The position numbers and the translations under genes were made by a program. A stretch of DNA of 64,000 nucleotides, taken from Nothopassalora personata. Lineage: Eukaryota; Ascomycota; Dothideomycetes; Mycosphaerellales; Mycosphaerellaceae. Location of the stretch: assembly GCA_033816765.1 (NCBI GenBank), contig CM066289.1, positions 496,001 through 560,000 on the forward strand, read 5' to 3'. Below the pieces are notes generated by a model, which worked only from the letters and a program-made list of their open reading frames with translations, was not told the DNA's origin and did no database searches. Shown here one piece after another: positions 11,269 to 22,069 of the stretch; position 1 is the stretch's first letter; each line of letters starts with the position of its first letter.

Positions 11269-14200
11269 CGCGAGCGCTAGGCCAAGACCCCGGAGGTCAA
11301 AGCGGGAAAGAGCGAGTCAATGATGACAAAACACGAGGAAAGCGCTTCAGATTCTTCTGTTCAGTTGTAGCGAGCGGAGTCAGAAATGTGTCCCGGTGTC
11401 GATGCTGTCTGAAATGCCACTCTTGCGGAAGATACGGGCGACAATAATATTTGTGCATGTAGTAGGGATCCCATCGCGTCCTACGTATCGAATAGCGTTA
11501 GCGCGTGGCTGAGTCGCTGTCTGCACGAAAAAAGAAAGGGTCGAGGTGCGTATCTGTCACTGCCCTGCATTCTGGCTTGCAGTTTCTCGTGAGCGCAAAG
11601 ACTATCTCCGCGTGTCCGCTCTGCCTGTCTGCCAGAGCATTCGATCACGCGCACATGGGTTAGTCGTCGGCTGCTACGACTCTTCCGCAACCTCAGTCGA
11701 TTCATTGGCATGGCCGCTGCCTTCGATTGGCCGCTGTAGTCTACAGAAATGGTAACGTCTCCGTACGCTGCCACTTTCTCTGCATCCGTTTCCCAGCTTG
11801 TACGATGCCTGTCCTGGTTATGCTTATTGCTAGGTCCCGTTAGACGATAGGGCACGCGACCAAATCACCGTCCCGACAACACGACAGTGCCGTACAGTGC
11901 CAGGGTCGTAGCCTCAAGTGGCTGGTTTTGATAGGCTGCTGCTCGCTATAGCATTCTGGTGGTCGTGTTGCAGTCGTACGACTAGCTACTGTCCCATCCG
12001 GTGCATCGTTTCTACTGCCGTCGACTGCTCGCTATTGAGCATCAAATTCGCTTTGTTTGCGAGGCTTTCTCGGAACCTGTTTTACCGGCATTCTCTTTGC
12101 GACAACATTGGCACAGTACAGCCCTAATGCCAATCCTCGAACGTTCTTCAAGCCCAATGTTTGTTGCTCGGCATCGCCCATAGTGTTGGCGAAAGTCTGC
12201 CCCTGGGGCTGGGTACCATGGGCTATCAGTCACCGAACCCTGCTGAAGAGCCACATTGGAAAATGCGACACAAGCAAAAATGCAGCCTTGTACGTCGCAC
12301 TGCAGACCGGAGGCCCGCTAGCGCCGCTAGCGGCCATGTTGCAGGAACGCTCTGTGTCTTGGCTCCAGGCCGATCCTGCCGTGCTGTGTACGACAGAGTT
12401 CCAAGCACAACGATTGGAGACTTCGTGTATCGCGGACGAATCTCGCTCGAGCGTGTGACGCATCCCTGCAGCTATAGCACGGATGCCCACGTGTGTGGAG
12501 ACTCTTGAGAGCTCACGCTGCTCAGCCTCACGGTCCGCACTCGGATCTCCCTGTGGCCGTGCAAGCATGTCTCCGAGTAGCTATCATTGGGCAACTGTCT
12601 CGGTTCCATGTGGCGAGACGAGGGCCTGTGGCTGGTCACCGAGGGAGCCGAACTTTTTGCATAGTATCCAACGCTGCAAGCATGTGCTCATAGCATCGTG
12701 ATACGTACCATGGTGGAAAGCCGACTCCCCCTGGAATCTTAGGCATACACACTTCTGACGGCTTCTCCGACCGGCATGACAAGTCTCGTCCTCAACGACG
12801 CCCACGTTCTCTTAGTCCTCGACCATGGAAGTCATTGACGTCTTTTCACTGCCAAGGCCGATCCGCGTGCAGTCGGCATGCAGGCAGGATGCGGCTTAAT
12901 TGCCGTTCGAGGCCAAGCAAAACAGAGGATAGCACATGTCGTACTGCACTGTAAGGAACAAGGGCGGAAGCCGCCGATCAAGGTGCCCACTCGGGGATCT
13001 GACCCATATCTAGTCATGATCTACAGAAAGATCTACCGCCATCGTAACATGCCAATTCTACTGCAAGGAGTGTTTCCCAACGTCAAGGTATAATTTTCTA
13101 TAAGCGTCTTACACCCTCCTTCACGCAATGCATGGTTTTCGTAGCATGCTGTACACGACTTTACACACCTTACACGATCGGGCCTGCTCGACGTGCAGCC
13201 CTGTGCTTCGTGCGAGCTTCTAGAACTTCGAGAGTGGTTGCACGGGTGTCGTTCTCGAAGCTTGAGCAGCGATCGCGACGCTGTGCAAGTGCGACAGCAA
13301 GGAGTCACAAGAATCAAGTTCGCTGTTCTTCGACTCACGGCAGCAAAGCGGCTTGAGGCTGCAGACGGCAACATCACATGCGAGACTTGCTGCAAAGCCT
13401 CATGGAATTCTTTGTTAATTGTTTGTTGAGATCTTGTGGTGTGTTGTCTCTCGCGTTCCCCGGGAACGGCGATCTTCCCGAAATGGAAGCTACTAGCGAA
13501 GGTACAAGGGTCATGTGACAGGGATCCAGAACATTCACTTGGCAGAAACACAGTTGAAAGTCTGGTTGGAGAAGCGGACTCAACTCTCGAGACTGATGCA
13601 GGACATTTGTGTAAAGCTGAAGTTTTGGACTGGCTGACTGTAAAGCATGGGAGTCCACAAGCTTCGATTGCTCTGACTTCCCTCGTACAGGCAAGTACTC
13701 TTGAGGGAGTCTCTTTGCTTGCCAGTGCCTGCGCCACAGGCGACACGAACCATTGGTTCGGATGTGGCGTACTATGGCCGTGCAAAGAGCGCTGTGGCGT
13801 TGTCTATGGAGTCGGTCTTGGCCTGACAGATGCTTTGACTTGGATCACTCAGCTGAAGACCACTCCCAAAGTGTTGATGCGAAAGGTACAGCCAGATGAG
13901 TCGTTCTTCATCTGTTCTGGAGCCGTTAATGATGGACCACTTTCTAGCGTTGTGCTACGTCCTCTATCCAGCTGAAGAGCGGGATAATGGCATTGACTGG
14001 TTGACAGAATTTTCAAGACGCCTCTTCACAAGTGTCTGCTTACGACCTAGCGATTGGTCAACCCAAGATCAGGGAAGACATGTGATTGCTGCGCAGAACG
14101 CTCAACGGCACGGCAAGCTCTGACCCATCTGATGTTCCGATGCTACCTTGTCGAGCTGAATGCCAGTTCTCATGTCTACAGCCCGGACTGTGCTCCTCAC

Positions 14201-14273
14201 AAGACCAATAGCGGATACCAGCTGATCATAGAAAGAGCATGCTAAGGGATCTCAGCTGTCCTCACCATCCTAC
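11269..14273. other. 3-kb intergenic stretch upstream of the zinc-finger gene
   Basis: No supported gene. Overlapping open frames of 100-250 codons on both strands (for example 13033-13785 minus and 13436-13975 plus) lack motifs and splice signals. Part may be the leader and promoter of the Rpn4-like gene, which would be divergent from anything to the right. Confidence 0.45.
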
Positions 14274-15035
14274 CTACCGCACAACCTGTCTCCAGAACAC
14301 AATAGCCGCATCTCCAAAAGCATTCACAACATTCCCTTGATTAGCTCCCGCATCTTGAGTCGTCCCCTTAGCACTGAACTGATCATTCGCCTGGCAGTAC
14401 TCGAGCACTCTGTTGCCATAGTTGTTGTTGAGGTGCGTGTAATCAGCAGCAGGCAGAGGCGTGAGTCCGTCTGTGGTGGTGTTGCCTGCGTTGATCGGCT
14501 GCACGTTAGCACGACGGTACATGGTGGCGATGAAGGCGCCGCCGGGGACTGTGGCGTATGACTCGTGATGGTCGGATCGTATTTAAGTGTGAGAGCACTT
14601 ACTATACTGCTTATAAGCATCAAGATTCATTCGGCAGTGGTGGTAGAGCACCAGAATCGCCCGCGAGGACAGAAGTCATCACGTCGGCAACCTGGCCGTA
14701 ACCCAACTGGACAACTCGTGGGTTTAGGCTGTTTGCCGTGTTGCTGGGTTGTTGATGCAGTCAGTCACAATGCTCGAACGAGGTTGGCGCCGTTGTATCG
14801 GCTGATAATGTGAAATGGCAAAGGACTCGCAGCGTATGGAAGTGCTCTGCGAATAAGAGCCCTTGCCAATGCGGCCGATCATGTCGACGGCGCTGATCTC
14901 AAGACCTTGCAATGTATTAAAAGTGGGGAGTCGAGGCGTTTGGGTTGAGGTTTCTGTTATCGGTACCGCGGAGCGGCCTGCAGACATGTCAACGTGAGTG
15001 GTGGTACAAGGTTGAATGTTGAATGAAGTAGCCAC
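14274..15035 (-). pseudogene. decayed protein gene with several frame changes
   Basis: Minus-strand stretches that read like protein lie in different frames within short distances. One frame around 14900-15000 contains SAVDMIGRIGKGSYSQ; a second near 14790 reads RYNGANLVRAL; a third (about 14660-14740) reads VVQLGYGQVADVMTS; a fourth (about 14600-14650) reads LVLYHHCRMNLDAYKQY. After a probable intron (donor GTAAGTG near 14602), a final open part (14274-14548) reads ESYATVPGGAFIATMYRR to the stop. The gaps between frames are too short for introns, so indels are more likely. I do not recognise the family. Confidence 0.4.
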
Positions 15036-15643
15036 TAACCAGGACGAACATGCCCCTGGGCTGCGTGCATGGGTGAGTCTGTTGCTGGCGCTCTTCGCCA
15101 GGTGATGCTAGCACGGCTGAGGCGGTAGTCGCCAGTAGCCACGGTTATGCGTCTTATCGTGGCAGCTGCTAGCGCATATGTACAGTCACCCTTTCACGCC
15201 ACTTAATGCTATTGCAAGAGCGCGTCCATTGTGGCCGTTGACGATGGACTAGGCAGGTCGAGCTAGACTAGCGCCATGTTCCTTTGGGCCGCAACGGTCG
15301 ATCGAACGTTCAAATGCGAGTTTCTGCGATATGGGTGCATTCCCGCAGTCTTTCATGGCAACTCTTTGATCAACCGCAGGCAGTAGAGCGTCGACCGGAG
15401 AGTTCTTGTAGCTCAGGTTGACGCTAGATCCCACGATGTGGTTGTTAACAGGGCTCATCTGCGAGATTCGCCGTGTAAGCACCGTGGACCGTCTGCACGT
15501 GGTAATCCTGCGGTATGAGATCTGTAAGACACGCTGACGCTTTTGCTTGGGCTGGAGACAACGTCGACGTTTTCGCACCTGGATGATCACTGGAGCATGG
15601 CATGAAACGCGGATTCTGTCGTTCTTCGGCTCGCGTTGTCCGA

Positions 15644-16585
15644 CTACGCTGCAATAGCCTCATTGAGGGCTGTAAATCCTTCCTTCGGAGGTTGCAACCA
15701 ATTCCTCTCATCGTACTGATGCCCACCTTCAATCATATGGAATGTGTATATCATCCTGCCTTTCAAGCTCGTATTCCTCTCGCTCTTATGCAGCAAATTG
15801 CCATGAATCAACACCAACGTCCCCGCCTTGACTTCACCAAGCTCATACTGCTCATCATCGATCTCCTTCTCTTGCTTCGCTGCTTTTGGCCACGCACTCC
15901 CGTTGTTCTTCGCGAAAGTTGTGCCCTTCCCATCCTCGCTCCGCACGAATCGATCTCGTATAGGCGCACGTTTGTGGCTTCCGGCTGCGAAGGAGAGACA
16001 TCCATTCTCTACTGTGCAGTCTTCAAGCGCATACCAGAAGCCGACGGCAGATGGGGGATCTGTATATAGAAAGACTGAATCTTGATGTGGTGGCACTCTA
16101 CCTCCGATCTCTGGCTGCTTGCATATGACCATACTTTGCAACAATCTGGGATCTTCGAAGCCCAGATCTTTCGCTATTCTCGCGTTCTTCTCATTGATGC
16201 TCGCATCCTTGAACGCTGGGTTGAGCTGATGAAGGTAATGGCCGATCTTGTTGATCGCCTTCTCCTTGGGCTTTGTGAGATTACCCTGCTTATCGAAAGC
16301 ATCTTCCTCGAAGAAGAAGCGGATCTTGTCGCCAGATGTGAGGAAGTAGTCGTCGCCAACGTGGTCACTGGTCTCGCCGGTAGAGAAACGGGTCATGGGG
16401 TGGTCGGAGAGGCTGAAGTCGCTGAGCATTCGCTGCGACTCGGATAGCAGTTCTTTGACTTGTGACTGTGAGAGCGCATCTGGTATGAGGAGATAGCCCT
16501 TGTCATCCCATGTCTGAAGCTGTTCTGGTGTCAAGCCATGCGGCGAGTCTGTTGATGGGTCGGGAGAGACGCGGGAGGGCGCCAT
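15644..16585 (-). CDS. phytanoyl-CoA dioxygenase (PhyH) family protein
   Basis: Single-exon 313-aa protein, the usual length for the family. Iron ligands are visible as His167-x-Asp169 in PPHQDS and the distal His266 in LLHKSERN, followed by an Arg in SLKGRMIYTF for 2-oxoglutarate. The N-terminus LTPEQLQTWDDKGYLLIPD is the typical PhyH opening. These are Fe(II)/2-oxoglutarate hydroxylases. The closest type by overall pattern is the PHYHD1 group, whose substrate is not established. No clear peroxisomal signal (ends in AIAA). Divergent from the TMEM234 homologue, with starts 235 bp apart. Confidence 0.9.
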   Translation of the reverse strand: MAPSRVSPDPSTDSPHGLTPEQLQTWDDKGYLLIPDALSQSQVKELLSESQRMLSDFSLSDHPMTRFSTGETSDHVGDDYFLTSGDKIRFFFEEDAFDKQGNLTKPKEKAINKIGHYLHQLNPAFKDASINEKNARIAKDLGFEDPRLLQSMVICKQPEIGGRVPPHQDSVFLYTDPPSAVGFWYALEDCTVENGCLSFAAGSHKRAPIRDRFVRSEDGKGTTFAKNNGSAWPKAAKQEKEIDDEQYELGEVKAGTLVLIHGNLLHKSERNTSLKGRMIYTFHMIEGGHQYDERNWLQPPKEGFTALNEAIAA

Positions 16586-16820
16586 GCTGGGGATTGTGCA
16601 GGTATCCTGTCTTGATCTTGATGTGAAGCGGTAATGGAGAAGATGGAGATATACTTGAGCCTTTCTGCTGTAGTGCAGGTGTGTTTGTGTGCGAGGAAGA
16701 TGAGGATGATACCTGACTAAACGCCCATCTCCGCCCCAAGACGCTCACGCCAAGAAGACAACCGCCGCAGTTCGATCACCACTCCTTTGCCAGCCATTGC
16801 ACCACTTCCTTTCACACATC
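16586..16820. promoter_or_regulatory. shared divergent promoter region
   Basis: Only 235 bp separate the start codons of the PhyH gene (minus) and the TMEM234 homologue (plus), so both promoters must lie in or overlap this segment. No clear TATA box; pyrimidine-rich tracts precede each start. Confidence 0.6.
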
Positions 16821-17390
16821 ATGGACCCCGACATTCCTTCTACCCCAGCGACATCGCCCTCGGTCTGGCGATGGGTTGTGGGCTTTCTTATGGTCGGCGC
16901 CTGCTGGGGCCTGACAACTCCTTTCATGAGAAAAGCAGCAGTCGAGCGAGACAAGCAGCCGAAAGCAACAAGACCATTTCTATACGACCCAAATGTCCCC
17001 TGGATCAAGAAGAAGGTATTCGGCATCATATACGCGGTATTCGACTTGCTGCGCAGCCCCAGATATGCCATCCCGCTGCTGCTGAACGTTACTGGCTCCG
17101 TATGGTTCTTCCTGTTGATCGGTCAAGCTGGTATGTCTCCTTGGGCAGGGCTGTAGGTGCAGAATTCTGACAATGGGCAGAATTGAGTCTCACGGTCCCG
17201 ATTACGAACTCATTGGCATTCCTGTTTACCGTACTTGGGGAGTGGTACGCAGAAGGCAAGGTCATCTCGCGAGGTTCGTTCCCCTCAGGATCGCCTGAAG
17301 ACTCAGGCTAACATGGTCACAGATACATGGATAGGTATGGGTCTTGTACTTGGAGGCATAGCTCTCTGCGTACACTCGAAGACTTCATAG
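16821..17390 (+). CDS. TMEM234 / UPF0546-type membrane protein
   Basis: Three exons, 16821-17130, 17181-17273 and 17323-17390, joined frame 471 nt (156 aa). Introns are 50 and 49 nt with GT..AG ends. The protein has about four hydrophobic segments: VVGFLMVGACWGLTTPFMRK near the start, IPLLLNVTGSVWFFLLIG in the middle, NSLAFLFTVLGEWY, and WIGMGLVLGGIALCV at the end. GACWGLTTPFMR followed by LLNVTGSVWFF and the late GEW is the pattern of the TMEM234 family, a small relative of drug/metabolite transporters. Length fits. Function in fungi is not established. It is the last host gene before the transposon island. Confidence 0.85.
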
Positions 17391-18146
17391 CACGCTTCTC
17401 ACTTTTCAGTTTTGGATTCTGGCGGAGCATGATGATCAGCTGCAGCAGCAAAATCGACCAGTATCCCATAAAACATTCACCCGCGCTAAGGAGTTTACCA
17501 AGTCCGGCCTCGCACGGTGTCGTTACTGCCTCTTGCATGTGGCCTGTCTAGTCGCTGCCGCCATGTAGATCGTGAGTGAATATAGTATAGCGTGTGTTGC
17601 TTAGTGCTAAGCTGCGATGTCGCCAGCTATAGAGTTTCGACGTACCGCGGTACCTTAAGACCTCTGTTCGTGATAATGCCGGACTTATTCGACAACGACG
17701 AGCTCGATTATGACCCTAAGGCCTTCGACGATGAACTGCAACGTTGCGAGCAGTTGCTACGCGAGCGGTTGGATGCGGACCTTAATAACGAGACTACTAC
17801 GAACGCGGACAATGGCTTGCAACTGCCGTTGCTTAACGACATAGATAATGTCGATCCGGACCGTGTAAGGAAGCACGGCTACGCCTTCGAATGGCAGTCT
17901 AGTGACCGTAGCGATAAAGAAGTAAGAATAGTAGAGCCTAGTGATAGCACGGACAACTCGCGCGACGGCAGACAGTAGCCTCCGAGCTTTAACACGAGCT
18001 TTATAGATAGAGTGAATTATGAGCTATTGCGCGGTAACGAGACACGGTAGCGCAAGGTTAACTTGCCGGATAACTTAGTAGATAAGGTGCTAGACTTCTA
18101 GCGGCCGTATGCCTTCTTTAGTTAGTTCTAGACTGTAGAAGCTTAG

Positions 18147-18447
18147 TGTTACGGATCGGTCTGGGGAAGCCCGTAGCCAACCAATCGATGCCAGCAGACC
18201 AGCGGATGCACCCGATATGCAGAGTGCTCTCAGTGCTCTCGGGTGCTCTCTCGAGAGAGCAGGAAAGATCACGCCAAGACACGGCACTATATAGACGACG
18301 CTCTTTTGCAAGTAGATAGGAGCCTCGTGCTCAACTCATTTTAAGTATACACCATATACTGTTTGGGACCACTACCTTCTCAACGAGTCAGAGACATCAC
18401 TGCAAAGATCCAAGCCCAGTTGGGATAACGTACAGCGGTTCCTAACA
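18147..18447 (+). repeat. E1 5' LTR
   Basis: 301 bp. TATATA at 18288-18293 suggests transcription starting about 30-40 bp later, near GTGCTCAA at 18327-18334. Upstream (U3) it carries ctctcgagagag palindromes. Identical to the 3' LTR except for repeat number. Confidence 0.9.
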
Positions 18448-18450
18448 ACT

Positions 18451-18458
18451 TTGAGCAC
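18451..18458 (+). promoter_or_regulatory. putative self-priming primer binding site of E1
   Basis: TTGAGCAC lies three bases after the LTR end and is the exact complement of GTGCTCAA at 18327-18334, where the RNA is expected to begin. No tRNA 3' end (TGG-type) match is evident at the usual place. This is the layout of self-primed Tf1/Maggy-type elements; here it is inference. Confidence 0.45.
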
Positions 18459-18479
18459 CACCACCAGGGCCCTTTGCAT

Positions 18480-19472
18480 ATGTCTGGGAGAGACGCTACC
18501 CGGAGTCCGTCACGACAACAGCCACAGTCAACTGGCATCACGGAACGAATGAGCGAAATGTCGATTACAGGAAGCAGCAAGAACAACAACACTCCTATGG
18601 GTATGCTGAACCCATTGGACCACCACCGTGCACCTAAGGTGTCTACGCCGGAGACGTTCGACGGGACCAAGGACAAACTGGAGGCTTTTCAACTGCAGGT
18701 TCAGTTGTACCTTCACTTCAACGCACACCAGTTTCAAGGCGAGGCTTCTAAAGTCTTGTACGCCGCATCCTTCCTACGAGGAAAAGCAGCTAGAGGATTC
18801 CGACCATACCTCAAGGACTGGCTACACAACCAGGGCGAGGGAGAAACACCGAAAACGGAAACTCGAAAAATTTTCCACGACTACGACGAGTTTGAGACGA
18901 AACTCGATGATCTATACGGGATACCAAATGAGGAGGTATACGCCGACCGACATATCCGACAACTTCGACAGACTACTTCTGTAGCGCTGTACGCCTCAGA
19001 ATTCCAAGGATATGCCGCCGACCTGGAATGGAACGACGCAGCTTTGCGATCGCAGTTCTACCTCGGGCTGAAAGACAACGTCAAAGCCGAACTATCCCGA
19101 AACGCCAGCGTCGTTACGCTAGGGGCGATGATCAGGGCAGCAAAGGAGATCGACGAAAGGCTCCAGGAGTTGAGGTACGACCGACACGTACAGCCTGGAT
19201 ACCAGAGACCCGCCGCGGGCGGAAGAGGGGGCTTCAAGGCCAGAAGTCAGGACCCTAATGGTTACGGAGACCCAATGGAATTGGACGTAACGGAACGTAG
19301 GACAGGAAGGGGGCTGAAGAGCAAAGGTTCCACCTGCTACGTATGTGGCGAGCAAGGCCATTATGCAAGGAACTGCAAGAAAAAGAACATAGTTAGCCGC
19401 GAGTTCAACGCAATGATTCGCGAAGAGAATGCATACCAGGAATGCGAGAGCTTTCTCTCGAAATCTGCCTAG
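18480..19472 (+). CDS. gag: E1 Gag protein with zinc knuckle
   Basis: 330 aa, ATG at 18480, only 33 nt after the LTR. The N-terminal 60 residues are Ser/Asn-rich. A retrotransposon Gag capsid-like region follows (ETFDGTKDKLEAFQLQ through LGAMIRAAKEIDERLQE). A Gly/Arg-rich linker leads to one CCHC knuckle, CYVCGEQGHYARNC (C-x2-C-x4-H-x4-C), near residue 295. It packages element RNA into particles. The frame ends at TAG with no downstream protease frame. It is almost identical to the E2 Gag, with changes only near the C-terminus. Confidence 0.9.
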   Translation: MSGRDATRSPSRQQPQSTGITERMSEMSITGSSKNNNTPMGMLNPLDHHRAPKVSTPETFDGTKDKLEAFQLQVQLYLHFNAHQFQGEASKVLYAASFLRGKAARGFRPYLKDWLHNQGEGETPKTETRKIFHDYDEFETKLDDLYGIPNEEVYADRHIRQLRQTTSVALYASEFQGYAADLEWNDAALRSQFYLGLKDNVKAELSRNASVVTLGAMIRAAKEIDERLQELRYDRHVQPGYQRPAAGGRGGFKARSQDPNGYGDPMELDVTERRTGRGLKSKGSTCYVCGEQGHYARNCKKKNIVSREFNAMIREENAYQECESFLSKSA

Positions 19473-19497
19473 CAGAAACGACCTGACGATAAAGGCA

Positions 19498-20137
19498 TCA
19501 AACAGCGGCTTCTTGATTTGATGACCTAGGACACAGAAGTCAACACTACGACACGGAAAACAGATAAAGGACGAACTTACGACGAGACCAACTCCGAGAA
19601 GGATTCAGGAAGGAGGAGATTCCCATCCAAGGACAAGCTAGGGTCGAAGACCGAAGGATCGGAGGCAGGAAACCACCAGTCTTCCGGGATGGAAGGCGGA
19701 GCGGCCTCGAGCTCCCCTTGTTCTAACACTTGGATGCTCGCCTCCTCGACAGCGATCGCCTCGCCCTCGCGCTTTTCGTGCAGCTCAAGCTGACGACGAA
19801 GACGCGCCTCCTTCGCATAGGCTGCCGCGATCTCTTCACTCTTGCGAACGAGATCATGACGGACCGCTTCAAGCTCACGGGTGAGCTTGTCCCGTACGGA
19901 CTGAAGGGACTTCCACTCAGCAGGAGTGACTCGCACGTCACAACCCTTGATGTTGTGTTCGTTGCACTCCGAACAGCGGCCCGATTTGATGTGGACACGG
20001 CACACCTTTTTCTCACGAGTGCAGAAAGAGCACGACTTGACCATAGTAATCCCGTTCTCTCGAATGAACTTGGCAAGCTTCTTGCGACGATGCGTACTGG
20101 TTTTGGTGACGGGAAGGGAAAGGGAAGAAGAAGACAT
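19498..20137 (-). CDS. E1 antisense Zn2Cys6 / coiled-coil protein
   Basis: Lies opposite to Gag, between Gag and the 3' LTR. ATG at 20137. The first exon (19581-20137) is open for 186 codons. A GTAAGT donor overlaps its stop and splices to 19498-19525 (acceptor CCTAG at 19526), giving 585 nt, 194 aa, ending SSNQEAAV. After a Ser-rich start the cysteines are C36-x2-C39-x6-C46-x8-C55-x2-C58-x7-C66, within the Gal4-type Zn2Cys6 rule. Residues about 75-130 are a charged likely coiled coil, and the end is acidic with aromatic residues. This is the layout of a fungal DNA-binding regulator. Its target, and whether it is expressed, are unknown. Confidence 0.75.
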
Positions 20138-20210
20138 CGTTGGATGACAAAGTTGGAAAGGAATGACATCTTGTAAGCTTCGGGACGAAGCTAGGCTAGA
20201 AGGGGGATGG

Positions 20211-20529
20211 TGTTACGGATCGGTCTGGGGAAGCCCGTAGCCAACCAATCGATGCCAGCAGACCAGCGGATGCACCCGATATGCAGAGTGCTCTCAGTGC
20301 TCTCGGGTGCTCTCTCGAGAGAGCAGAGAGAGCAGAGAGAGCAGGAAAGATCACGCCAAGACACGGCACTATATAGACGACGCTCTTTTGCAAGTAGATA
20401 GGAGCCTCGTGCTCAACTCATTTTAAGTATACACCATATACTGTTTGGGACCACTACCTTCTCAACGAGTCAGAGACATCACTGCAAAGATCCAAGCCCA
20501 GTTGGGATAACGTACAGCGGTTCCTAACA
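20211..20529 (+). repeat. E1 3' LTR
   Basis: 319 bp; the extra 18 bp over the 5' LTR are two more copies of the 9-bp unit gagagagca at about 20321-20340. Preceded by the purine tract aagggggatgg (polypurine tract). Confidence 0.9.
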
Positions 20530-21056
20530 CTTAGCAGTTATGCGTTGAGAAAACTAACAAGTATATAAATGAATCCGGTCGATTTAGCTTATGTAATAGC
20601 AAGCCTATCGTTAGCGGCAGGCCCTAGCGAGACACTAACGTGCCTAAGTTAAAGGTGTTTATCGGACAGACCTACTATATGTTAGCGATATAGATAAATA
20701 ATAAGGAGGATTATTAGCAAAAGGATAGCTAGTTTCTACTTTACCTAGCTATGGGGGCGTTACCGCTAGCACGATATATCTAGCTAAAGGCAGCGCTACA
20801 TTGCTATGACCCTATACCTCTCGGTAGTAGTCTACTAGCTTAGCGGTAGATTAAGCTATTAGCGGACTTGTTAAGGAAGCGCTCGAAGGCTATTATAACG
20901 CCTAGAGTAGCTGTTAGTATAGACGAATTAATAGTGCGTTACACCGGCTAATATTCGAAAGGATAAACTATTATAATGCGAGGTAAGCTAACGCCGGAGG
21001 GTTAGTATGTCCTATGTCTCGCTAAGGATAGATATTTATACTTATGGCTTTACTCT

Positions 21057-21465
21057 TGTTACGGTTCTAATCTAGGGCTAAAGGAAGCTAACTAATTAGA
21101 TCTCCACAATTGGTAGGCGCTTCTACCCGAGAAGTGCTCTCTTACCCGTAGGAATAAAACTAAGGAACCGAGAGAGCAACTAAAGTGATCTCCTTAATCT
21201 CGTTAATCTCGGTAATCTCGAGAGAGTATAGAGAGCATAGAGAGTACGGAGAGTAAACGCTCTATCTCCTTTATATTTAGGAACGCTAGAAACCCTTATA
21301 GTTCTAATACGTTTAACTTATGTTACTATCTTACTAATTAGAATACAACTCTTATTCCTATTATTTATCTTCGCTTAGCTTGCTTTAGCCTCTCTAAAGA
21401 ATAATACCGCCACGTGACTTAACTTATCTCTCTTTTAAGACTAGCCCTAGAACGAGATAATAACA
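21057..21465 (+). repeat. Element C 5' LTR
   Basis: 409 bp. Contains many gagaga-type motifs, a TATA-like ttatattta near 21270, and acgtttaa at about 21309. The site just after the LTR, TTAAACGC (21468-21475), complements gcgtttaa, the form kept in the 3' LTR, which again suggests self-priming. Confidence 0.85.
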
Positions 21466-21571
21466 CTTTAAACGCCCTTAGGATAAGCGCTACTTAAGCA
21501 GCTAGTAGGGGAACACCCGCCCCTAGCGAAGTAGGAAGCATCCGCCGTGCGCTACTATAATAGACTACTAC

Positions 21572-21768
21572 TATTAAGGGGATGTCGTAATGTATAGCAC
21601 GCCTACGACCTACTAGTTATAGATAAACTAATTCTTGCCTTTTGTTTAAGACGCATCGCGCGTCGTAAGGTGTACTTATGCGTGTTACGTGTAGCTTAGT
21701 AGCCGGTCGCGACCGCATGTTATATATAAGGCTACATGTAGGGGTTAGCTACTAGGCTGCCCCTTACA
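21572..21768 (-). repeat. Element B 3' LTR
   Basis: 197 bp; begins tattaagggg on plus, probably tgttaagggg before RIP. Matches the copy at 31219-31415. Confidence 0.85.
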
Positions 21769-22069
21769 ATTGCCTCCCCTCCCGTGCGAGCTATCCTTAG
21801 CTCGCTAGTTGCTACGTAGAGGCTCCTATGTACTTCTAGAACTATAGTTGCTATACGGCCTATATGCGGGTTACGTGCGTATCGTTATGTAGGTATAGGT
21901 AAGTAAGGCTTAGTTGCTATACCGACGTAGCTAGTTAGGGGCATAAAACTCTAGCCTAACCTAGCCCTTTCTTAGTACGCTCCCTAGCTTATTACCTTCG
22001 CTACACTACTACTACGCACCCGCACCGCACTATTATCGTAAGCGCCTCGCTAGCATTATTATTATTATT

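Larger units (their letters stand above)
18147..20529 (+). mobile_element. E1: young non-autonomous LTR retrotransposon (Gag plus antisense gene)
   Basis: 2383 bp, flanked by the 5-bp duplication cttag (18142-18146, 20530-20534). LTRs begin TGTTACGG and end TTCCTAACA. They are identical apart from two extra 9-bp units in the right copy. The 1763-bp interior encodes Gag on plus and a Zn2Cys6 protein on minus; protease, reverse transcriptase, RNase H and integrase are absent. No RIP, although the DNA around it is heavily RIP-mutated, so the insertion is recent. Mobility would need enzymes from an autonomous relative; decayed element C has matching LTR ends and the same antisense position. Confidence 0.9.

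Noticed and set aside
13033..13975. Long overlapping open frames on both strands upstream of the zinc-finger gene
   Set aside because: No recognisable domain, no plausible introns, opposite-strand frames of similar length.
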